Below, in pieces: positions 57,654-64,000 of a stretch of 64,000 bases of DNA. The notes beneath the pieces are model-generated. The model was not told where the DNA came from and searched no databases. It worked only from the letters and a program-made list of their open reading frames with translations. Origin of the DNA: Fragum whitleyi (Eukaryota; Mollusca; Bivalvia; Cardiida; Cardiidae). How positions within the stretch are numbered: the stretch's first letter is position 1; every line of letters starts with the position of its first letter. Where the stretch lies: contig OX411555.1 of the NCBI GenBank assembly GCA_948146395.1, forward strand, positions 58,962,187-59,026,186, given 5' to 3'. The position numbers and the translations under genes were made by a program.

Positions 57654-58367
57654 TCAATTTTTCTCAGTATCGAAACAATATGACTTTATCATATTCTTTA
57701 GGGTCTGATGAAATCTTTCTAAAGCACCTTGACTTTCAGGATGATAAGCAGATGAACGATATTGCTTGATACCTAATTCATGCATAACCTGTTGGAATAT
57801 GCCTGACATGAAGTTTGATCCTTGATCAGACTGAACTGATTTTGGAAGGCCAACAAAAGTAAAGAATTTGACAAGAGCCTTCATAATTGACTTTGCCTTA
57901 ATGTTTCTTAAAGGAATTGCTTCTGGGAAGCGAGTAGAAGCACACATAATTGTCAACAAATATTCAGAACCTGACTTAGTTTTCGGTAAAGGACCAACGC
58001 AGTCTATTAATATCCGACTGAAAGGTTCATCAAAAGCTGGAATGGGTTGTAACCTTGCTTTTGGAATACATTGGTTAGGTTTCCCTACCATTTGACAAGT
58101 GTGGCAACTTTTACAATATTCGGAAACGTCCGATTTAAGTCCAGGCCAAAAGAAGTGAGTCATAATCTTGTGATAAGTCTTGTTTACACCTAAATGACCA
58201 GACATTGGACTTTCATGGGCTATACTAAGTATTTCACGGCGATATGACTTTGGAACAACAATTTGGTGATGAACAGCCCAATCATCATCAGCTGGGACAT
58301 CAAATGGTCGCCATTTTCTCATCAGAATACCATTCTTTTTATAGTAACAAACAGGATTCTGAGACAT
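57654..58367 (-). CDS. pol: pol part 1: integrase zinc finger and catalytic core
   Basis: 237 residues to an in-frame TGA. The N-terminal HHCC zinc-binding module has His 51 and 58 and CHTC Cys 88 and 91, with FFWPGLKSDV between. The catalytic core has Asp 122 (LIDCVGPLP), Asp 181 (SDQGSNF) and Glu 217 (GALERFH), i.e. D,D-35-E. It inserts the cDNA into host DNA. The frame lies -1 relative to gag-protease and opens before gag closes: the pol frame is free of stops from about 58385, while gag ends at 58322, giving ~60 nt overlap. The ATG at 58367 may not be used if expression is by -1 frameshifting. The terminal TGA separates core from GPY/F tail and is most simply a nonsense mutation in one continuous pol frame. 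Confidence 0.93.
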   Translation of the reverse strand: MSQNPVCYYKKNGILMRKWRPFDVPADDDWAVHHQIVVPKSYRREILSIAHESPMSGHLGVNKTYHKIMTHFFWPGLKSDVSEYCKSCHTCQMVGKPNQCIPKARLQPIPAFDEPFSRILIDCVGPLPKTKSGSEYLLTIMCASTRFPEAIPLRNIKAKSIMKALVKFFTFVGLPKSVQSDQGSNFMSGIFQQVMHELGIKQYRSSAYHPESQGALERFHQTLKNMIKSYCFDTEKN

Positions 58368-58385
58368 TTCTTTTTCGGATATTCC
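58322..58385 (-). promoter_or_regulatory. gag/pol -1 frame overlap
   Basis: About 60 nt where both gag-PR and pol (-1) are open. It contains CCG AAA AAG AAA TGT in gag phase, an A-rich run that could permit slippage, although not a perfect X XXY YYZ heptamer. No stem-loop was checked. Confidence 0.5.
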
Positions 58386-60430
58386 CTATCAATTAACTTT
58401 GAAACCTCAGGATCATTTTGCTGTTCCTGGATTAACTGTGACTTTGAATGCATTTCATGACCTTGGTCATTTGACCTTGGAGATGACTGACAAAGTTTTG
58501 ACGAGTCCGTCTGAGTATCAGGCAGACTAAGATTAAAAGACTTTTTAATCTCGTCATTGAAATATTGACCAACAAAAGTATCAGTTAAGTCAATATCATT
58601 TGATTTTTTCAAGGAAGCTTTTTTAGCCATACCCCGAGTTACTGGACATGACGGGTACAAATCAAGTATTTCCTGCAAAATAGGATCATCTGTTTGACCT
58701 ACATTAGGTGTGTCAGTTACAAGAGGATTAACAACAACCTTATCTCCAGCTAAGTCATTGCCTAGCAATAAATGTACACCTTTAAATGGTAAAGAATGTT
58801 TAACACCAACAACCACAGAACCAGTAACCAAATCTGAAGACAAATTAACCTTATGAAGAGGAATATTAATAATACCACACTCTACACCCTGAATAAGGAC
58901 ACTAGTACCAGACGAAGTCTTCTCAGAAAAAGGCAGAACATCTGCTAAAATAAGAGATTGAGAAGCTCCTGTGTCTCTTAAAATTTTAATAGGGGTAGGT
59001 GGGCACAAATCACCTGAAAGTGATACAAAACCATCTAACATGAAAGGTTCAAAAATCTCCATACAGGAATCAGAATTTGGTTCTGCCTTAACAATTGAAT
59101 GTAACTCAAAAGAAGGCTGTGATTTAGGCTGAAGGCTGGTGAGCCCTGTAGGTTTGGCTGCACTCAGTTCCTTCTTCCTTTTTAATCTAAAACATTCTGA
59201 AATAAGGTGACCTGTTTTTTTACAAAAAGTACAATGTACTCGAGATAAGGGATTTTGAACATTGGTTTCACCAGTAGACTTTGGTTTAGGTGAATTCGAT
59301 TGACTAGACATGCTAGATGAATCACCAGACATAGATTTATTTTGGGGATGTGAGGAAGCAGGTTTTGCTTTATTAACGAACGAATTTTTGTGTGTAAGGT
59401 AGTAATCATCAGCTAAACGAGCTGCTTCATGTATAGTTTCAACATTTTTTTCATCTAAATGTGACTTAATGTCAGATTGAATGCAATTTTTGAATTGTTC
59501 AATTAATATAAGTTGTCTAAGATTATCATAATTTTGGTCTATTTTCTTAGAATAGCACCACCTGTCAAATAAATTTTCTTCGTTTCTTGCAAATTCAACG
59601 TGAGTCTGGCCAGATTCTTTTCTACAACTTCTAAATTGTTGTCTGTATGCTTCTGGTACCAGCTCATAACCTTTGAGAATGAGTTCTTTTACAGTATCAT
59701 AATCATTGCTTTGTTCTGTTCTAAGTTGCGAATAAATATTGCGAGCTTTTCCTACTAAGACACTTTGGAGAAGTAAGGTCCATTGCTCCTTTGGCCATTT
59801 CAAGTTATTTGCAACTTTTTCAAAATGTTCGAAATATGTATCAACTTCATTTTCTTGAAATTGAGGAACAAGCCTAAAATGTTTTGTTACATCAAAATGG
59901 TCATTATACATATATCTTGGCTGATTTGCTCTATCTTGAATTTCTAATTCTTTTAATCGTAATTGAAATGCTCTTTCTTCTCTTTCCCTCTCTCTTTCTT
60001 GTTCTCTTTCTTCTCTTTCCCTTTCTTCCTTTTCCCTTTGAAATTGCCTTTCTCTTTCTTTTTCTTCAATTTCTCTCTGTGCTCTTTCTCTTTCAATTTC
60101 AATTTCTAATTGCTTTTCTTGAAATTTTCTCTCTTCTCTCTCTCTTTCTATTTCCAATTCCTTCTCTCTTTGTTGGAGTTTTAACAGTTCAAGATCTCTT
60201 GGGCTTGAAACTGATGGAACATCAACAATGAGAGACAGAGCCTTTTCATCAAAGATGTCCTCATCAACAAAATATTGAACCAAAATATTCTTAATTTCAT
60301 GCTTTCGCAATGAGGACTTGACTTCTTTTAATTCATAATGCTTGGCAAGATTGAGCAAATCAGGCTTTTTACCCAAATTCAATAGCTCCACGGAAGGTTC
60401 GTGCGTAAATTTTTCTAAGTCAAAAGACAT
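58322..60430 (-). CDS. gag: gag with fused aspartic protease
   Basis: 702 residues from an ATG about 200 bp inside the 5' LTR. Residues 1-70 form a helical N-terminal domain. Residues 82-168 are an extremely charged Glu/Arg coiled coil. Residues 175-345 are a capsid-like region (FRLVPQFQENEVDTYFEHFE, WTLLLQSVLVGKA, FRSCR, ARLADDYY). A single CCHC zinc knuckle at 400-413 (Cys 400, Cys 403, His 408, Cys 413) binds the RNA. A retropepsin-like protease follows, with the DTGAS active site at 486-490 and LLLGNDL at 555-561. The last ~90 residues link to pol. It builds the virus-like particle and processes the polyprotein. Placing protease in the gag ORF, with the frame change after it, is notable. 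No stop or frameshift within the ORF. Confidence 0.93.
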   Translation of the reverse strand: MSFDLEKFTHEPSVELLNLGKKPDLLNLAKHYELKEVKSSLRKHEIKNILVQYFVDEDIFDEKALSLIVDVPSVSSPRDLELLKLQQREKELEIEREREERKFQEKQLEIEIERERAQREIEEKERERQFQREKEEREREEREQEREREREERAFQLRLKELEIQDRANQPRYMYNDHFDVTKHFRLVPQFQENEVDTYFEHFEKVANNLKWPKEQWTLLLQSVLVGKARNIYSQLRTEQSNDYDTVKELILKGYELVPEAYRQQFRSCRKESGQTHVEFARNEENLFDRWCYSKKIDQNYDNLRQLILIEQFKNCIQSDIKSHLDEKNVETIHEAARLADDYYLTHKNSFVNKAKPASSHPQNKSMSGDSSSMSSQSNSPKPKSTGETNVQNPLSRVHCTFCKKTGHLISECFRLKRKKELSAAKPTGLTSLQPKSQPSFELHSIVKAEPNSDSCMEIFEPFMLDGFVSLSGDLCPPTPIKILRDTGASQSLILADVLPFSEKTSSGTSVLIQGVECGIINIPLHKVNLSSDLVTGSVVVGVKHSLPFKGVHLLLGNDLAGDKVVVNPLVTDTPNVGQTDDPILQEILDLYPSCPVTRGMAKKASLKKSNDIDLTDTFVGQYFNDEIKKSFNLSLPDTQTDSSKLCQSSPRSNDQGHEMHSKSQLIQEQQNDPEVSKLIDREYPKKKCLRILFVTIKRMVF

Positions 60431-60615
60431 GGTAGCCTGTTGCTGTATTCAAACAAGAATGTAAGATTTCGATAAATAATAGTGAAAGTACACTCTAGAT
60501 TTATCAAAATTGAAATATGAAATTAATTTCTTAAATAATTTTGAACAGCAGATTTAAATACAGAATTTGTTTGATTTGTTTTGTTTTGTTTGTTTGTTTG
60601 ATGTTCGTATCTCGA

Positions 60616-60627
60616 GACGAGCCCCCA
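60616..60627 (-). other. Primer binding site, tRNA-Pro-like
   Basis: In element sense TGGGGGCTCGTC, three bases after the 5' LTR. These 12 bases match the proline-tRNA primer site used by several retroelements; the following bases (TCGAGA) diverge. Confidence 0.75.
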
Positions 60628-60630
60628 ATT

Positions 60631-61182
60631 TGTTACGTGCCAATGTAACACGAACAAAGAAGCCAGCAACAAACTTTACAATTAACAATATTTATTGACA
60701 ATAATAACAGAATTATTGACAATATGAAATTAATACAAAAACAAATTACAATACCTTGAATGTTTAATCCTAAAGTTTTTAATTTTAGATCCAATTTAAT
60801 TAAGTTCCTGGTCCACAAATATTAAGTCCAATAATATCCGAATTCAAAATTAAACACGCTTTTAAACACACTTTTAAGATAACAAGAAATCCCCTTTTAG
60901 TTTAACACAGTACTACTAAATGAAACCATAAGTCTAAAACAAGTGAACAAAGAATGCTGTAGGAACCCCTTTATATAATACTATAGAACAATCTGGAATA
61001 GTATAGAACATAAGAATACTCTAGAGTCTGAATCACCTTCCAAAAGGCCTTTCTAGAAAGATCTAAAATCTTCTACATATCTATTACCTTAAAGTGTCAA
61101 GAGATATTGGAAAATCCCCAGACTAATTCTAAAAATAGACATGGTAAATACCATTAGGTTTATTTATAGCTTATACATAACA
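60631..61182 (-). repeat. 5' LTR (sense of element)
   Basis: 552 bp, apparently identical to 54817-55368. Carries the promoter for the element: TATATAAAGG at 60968-60977 on the minus strand. Confidence 0.95.
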
Positions 61183-61318
61183 ATATTAAAGGGAGGTAAT
61201 CCAATAAAGCTAATTTTGTTCAAGATGAACAAAGTTAGCGGTATTCATTATCTCCCTTTCATAAAATATGCATACAAGTTCAAAATATAGCTTCCTATTT
61301 CTTCAAGAACCAGTCAAA

Positions 61319-61583
61319 CGCAGTTGGTAGCGCGTCGGGCAGTCAATGTAGAGGTCCCGGGTTCGATCCCCGACGGCGGCACTCATTCTTTCCGACTATT
61401 TGTCTCACCAATAGGATGATAATCGTAGACCTATGTGAGATAGTAGCTGGAGGCAAGGAAAGGGTGTGATGGTTGCACTGGTGAGAGAAATGCCAGGAAT
61501 CCATTATTAGGTGCTCCAGTCGCCGAGATATAACTGAAAAAATGTTGAAAGCGGTGTTAAACTCCATTCAATCATTCAATTAC
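61319..61583 (+). mobile_element. tRNA-derived SINE, family 2, copy 3
   Basis: Best preserved member. A box GCAGTTGGTAGCGCG, B box CGGGTTCGATCCCCGACGG, then CTCATTCTTTCCGACT, GATGATAATCGTAGACC and GAGATATAACTGAAAA. It ends AAAGCGGTGTTAAACTCC and ATTCAATCATTC. Inserted in MITE-A copy 27. Confidence 0.85.
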
Positions 61584-61692
61584 GTCAGTGAAATCGCGAT
61601 TTTTTTCAATTAATAAATATTTTTAATGTAGCTGTTAATTTTATTTTGTTTGTCATTTTGGAAAGTTTTTGATTGATTTTAGTAAGTGTTTG

Positions 61693-61743
61693 GAATGAAT
61701 GAATGAATGAATGAATGAATGAATGAAAGAAAGAAAGAAAGAC

Positions 61744-61774
<31 letters not shown>

Positions 61775-61841
61775 ATGAATGAATGAATGAATGAATGAAT
61801 GAATGAATGAATGAATGAATGAATGAATGAATGAATGAATG
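61693..61841. repeat. (GAAT)n/(GAAA)n microsatellite inside MITE-A
   Basis: Long GAAT array interrupted by a GAAA array, at the same internal site as the expansion in copy 7. Confidence 0.95.
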
Positions 61842-61911
61842 GGGCGCTGAGTGAGCGATTAAGAATTGTTTTGATCGAGGTGAATGTAATTTCACGATAT
61901 TACTAACTTAG

Positions 61912-62245
61912 GTTTAATCTCTAAAGTGCTTACTCCTACAAAATGGGAATATCACAGACCAACGTGAATATGTCGGCACATAAGTCACTTAAAACCACGC
62001 ATAACACATATTTCGACACTTATAAAGATGTTAAAACTAGAAGTTGAAGGAAAATATGGGAAAGATAAAGGTCTTTCTCGATGTGTGAATTTAGAGTTAG
62101 GATAGATGATAATTGGCTGTTTGACCTTCGATCTTGACTAATGGATTTGGACGTTAATTAGATAAGTGGGCACCGTTAAAATGACGCCACAATTTGTCTT
62201 TCCATACCGTACTTTTAGAATTGGCTTTAATTTCCTTCCTTTTGT
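61912..62245. other. No recognisable feature
   Basis: Spacer between MITE-A copies 27 and 28. Confidence 0.3.
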
Positions 62246-62683
62246 ACAGTTAGTTACATCGTGAAATTGACATTCACCTCAATTAAAACCATTCTAAATC
62301 GCCCACTCAGCGCTCCAATCATTTATTCCTAACACTCACTCAAGGCATTCAAAAACGCCCAAACCCATTGAAAAATATAGAATCAACAACGTCGTTCAAA
62401 ATAAACTTGGAAAGAGAAAATCGCGATGTCACTGACATATTTCAACTTGTAAGCGTCTAATAGGTTCTTGAAGAAAAATGAAGTTATTTATAGAACTTCT
62501 ATGCACTTTTTATTAAAGGGAGGTAATCAATATCGCAAATTTTGTTCATCCCGAACAAAATTTGCGGTATAGGATTACCTCCCATTAAATTCACTCAAAT
62601 CTCGCTCCACACACTCATTCAAATGCAGTCCAAAATCATTCCAAAATCATTCACTTTGTCAATTTCACGATGTTGTTAACTGT
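62246..62683 (-). mobile_element. MITE-A copy 28 (full length)
   Basis: TA-CAGTTAGTTACATCGTG to TTCACGATGTTGTTAACTG-TA. Central palindrome CAATATCGCAAATTTTGTTC / GAACAAAATTTGCGGTAT. 438 bp. Confidence 0.95.
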
Positions 62684-62712
62684 AAGCTGTGAATAAACGA
62701 AAACATCGATCT

Positions 62713-62833
62713 GCCCTGCGTTCAGGAAGACAAAACTTTCTGCCAATTTTATCCCGCTTTGCACGTAAGATCACGTTCAAAGCTGGGGGGAATCAGCAAA
62801 CAGTCTGCACCGTTTTGTCATCTTGAACGCAGT
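62713..62833. mobile_element. MITE-D hairpin copy i
   Basis: CCCTGCGTTCAGGAAGACAA to TTTTGTCATCTTGAACGCAG, core TCCCGCTTTGCACGTAAG then CACGTTCAAAGCTGGGG. Confidence 0.85.
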
Positions 62834-62938
62834 GTAGTTGGCCAGTTGACTTTAATGAAGTTCTGCGAAATGCCGAGATTATGGTAGCTCAATCTCGATT
62901 CCAATCATTTTCTTGGCCAAACTAACCCTTATCATATA

Positions 62939-63370
62939 ACAGTTAGCAACATCGTGAAATTGACATTCAACTCAATCGAAACCATTTTTAATCGCTCACT
63001 CAGCGCTCCATTCATTCATTCCAAACACTCACTCAAACCATTCAAAAACGCACAAACCTTTTAAAAAATATAGAATCAATAACGTCATTCAAAATAAATT
63101 TTTATAGAGTAAAATCGCGGTTTCACTAACATAATTCAAATTGTTAGCGTCTCATAGGTGCTTGAAGAAATAGGAATCTATTGATATAATTTGCATGCAT
63201 ATTTTATTAAAGGAAGGTAATCAATATCGCTAATATTGTTCATCCTGAACCAAACTTGCGATATAGGATTACATCCCATTAAATTCACCCAAAACTCGCT
63301 CTACACATCGATTCAATTTTATTCCTAAATCATCCCAAAACCATTTACAATGTCCATTTCGCGATGAAGG
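62939..63370 (-). mobile_element. MITE-A copy 29
   Basis: CAGTTAGCAACATCGTGAAA to ATGTCCATTTCGCGATGAAG. Central arms AATATCGCTAATATTGTTC / GAACCAAACTTGCGATAT. The right terminus is decayed. Confidence 0.85.
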
Positions 63371-63375
63371 ATATA

Positions 63376-63520
63376 TATGTGACATACCGTGCGAAAAGGG
63401 AACATTGGGAAGTGCGTAAAGTGTCGACATAAGTTCGACTGCGGCTAGTTTAACTAGGCTCGACTCTTTTTGCTTACTCCATAATTTCTGAATAATCAAT
63501 TTACTGTCATATGTAATTAT
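63376..63520. mobile_element. MITE F copy 4 (partial)
   Basis: ATGTGACATACCGTGCGAAA, GTGCGTAAAGTGTCGACA and AATAATCAATTTACTGTC follow MITE F order. The right terminus is missing. Confidence 0.55.
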
Positions 63521-63841
63521 TTTCTATATTTAAAGTTATTATTCTTATCCCCTTCCACAATCCATATTCCGTTATTTTGAGCATATGATAAAATGAATAC
63601 AGTAAAAAATAGAAAACAAACAAATATTTTTTGATCATATAAGGACTGAGCAGAAAGAAGAAAGTTGGATAATTAGAGATAAGATCGATTGAGAAGTCAT
63701 CAAAAACTGGCATAAACAATGATACATTGCTGTATCGTGATCGCAGATCCAAATGGCTACTCATTCGTGATTCTTTACACAACTTGGTAGGGAGTGTTTT
63801 TCTTTGACGGATTGTAAATTTGCAAAAGCAAAATACAAGCC
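63521..63841. other. No recognisable feature
   Basis: Nothing supported. Confidence 0.3.
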
Positions 63842-63970
63842 ATGCTTTCAGGATGACAATATGGTGTAAACTGTTGGTCAATTATATCCCGCTTTGCACG
63901 TACACTTGCGTGCAAAGCGGGGTATAACTGGCAAACAGTTTGCACCGTTTTGTGATCCTGAACACAGCAT
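63842..63970. mobile_element. MITE-D hairpin copy j
   Basis: ATGCTTTCAGGATGACAATA to GTTTTGTGATCCTGAACACA. Core ATCCCGCTTTGCACGTACAC then TTGCGTGCAAAGCGGGGTA, almost perfectly paired. Confidence 0.92.
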
Positions 63971-64000
63971 TGAAAAAGAAGTTTTAATGTCCTCAAAACA

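Larger units (their letters stand above)
54817..61182 (-). mobile_element. Ty3/gypsy LTR retrotransposon, Gmr1-like pol order
   Basis: A 6.37 kb element transcribed on the minus strand. Two 552 bp LTRs start TGTTA and end TAACA, and target duplication ATAT lies at 54813-54816 and 61183-61186. In sense order: LTR, proline-tRNA-like PBS, gag plus protease (60430-58322), pol (58367-55647), polypurine tract, LTR. Pol is ordered integrase, reverse transcriptase, RNase H. Canonical Ty3/gypsy elements carry integrase last; integrase-first order within this superfamily is known from Gmr1-like elements. Both LTRs appear identical over their whole length by eye, so insertion is recent. One TGA in pol makes this copy probably non-autonomous, unless read through. 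It sits inside a MITE-A copy. Confidence 0.95.
54721..61911 (+). mobile_element. MITE-A copy 27, split by LTR element and SINE
   Basis: Three segments make one plus-oriented copy. 54721-54816 has the start (CAGTTTGTAACATAGTGAAA). 61183-61318 has the central palindrome (AAGCTAATTTTGTTC / GAACAAAGTTAGC). 61584-61911 has the remainder, ending TTTCACGATATTACTAACTT. The gaps are the LTR retrotransposon (54817-61182) and a family 2 SINE. Confidence 0.85.

Noticed and set aside
59884..60231. 115-codon Leu/Phe-rich plus frame
   Set aside because: Antisense of the Glu/Arg-rich coiled coil of gag.
61653..61895. 80-codon frame of FIHS repeats
   Set aside because: Translation of the GAAT/GAAA microsatellite.

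Overview
The window looks like repeat-dominated, non-coding DNA from an invertebrate, most probably a marine mollusc. That assignment is an inference. It rests on AT-rich sequence with scattered CpG-rich islands, no operon-like gene packing, tRNA-derived SINEs, Tc1/mariner-type and TTAA-type MITEs, and the repeat starting AGCTCACCTGAGC, which I associate with molluscan genomes. I see no confident host protein-coding gene. The only substantial open reading frames belong to transposable elements, plus a weak set of phase-compatible splice-flanked exon candidates (20206-20254, 36376-36399, 38625-38652) that could mean part of the window is a long intron.

Layout. 1-111 is the end of a MITE. 165-5428 is a 5.3 kb foldback element flanked by TTAA, whose inverted arms consist of ~345 bp tandem subunits. 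5.5-15.6 kb carries MITEs, SINEs, a CT microsatellite and several palindromic elements. 15.6-18.6 kb is a degenerate minisatellite split by a 1.3 kb AGCTCACC-type repeat. 19-38 kb is a dense MITE field with nested insertions, a LINE endonuclease remnant (25.7-26.2 kb) and LINE 3' tails. 38-43.6 kb holds further palindromic elements and an unusual CGA-rich block. 43.8-48.3 kb is a second, more diverged long inverted-repeat structure. 49.86-50.88 kb is a decayed Tc1-like transposase. 54.8-61.2 kb is a nearly intact LTR retrotransposon on the minus strand. 61.2-64 kb returns to MITEs.

The main family, called MITE-A here, has about 29 copies in both orientations. Full copies are ~430-440 bp with TA target duplications, ~26 bp terminal inverted repeats beginning CAGTTA, and a central palindrome built on GGGAGGTAATC / GATTACCTCCC. 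A second family, MITE-D, is a ~130 bp near-perfect hairpin with about 11 copies. Several insertions are nested, which gives a relative age order.

The most notable element is the LTR retrotransposon. Its two 552 bp LTRs look identical, its target duplication is ATAT, and its pol order is integrase, then reverse transcriptase, then RNase H. That inverted order is known from the Gmr1-like group of Ty3/gypsy elements. Gag and protease share one ORF, pol lies in the -1 frame, and one in-frame TGA interrupts pol. All coordinates of degenerate repeat ends and all similarity levels are by-eye estimates.
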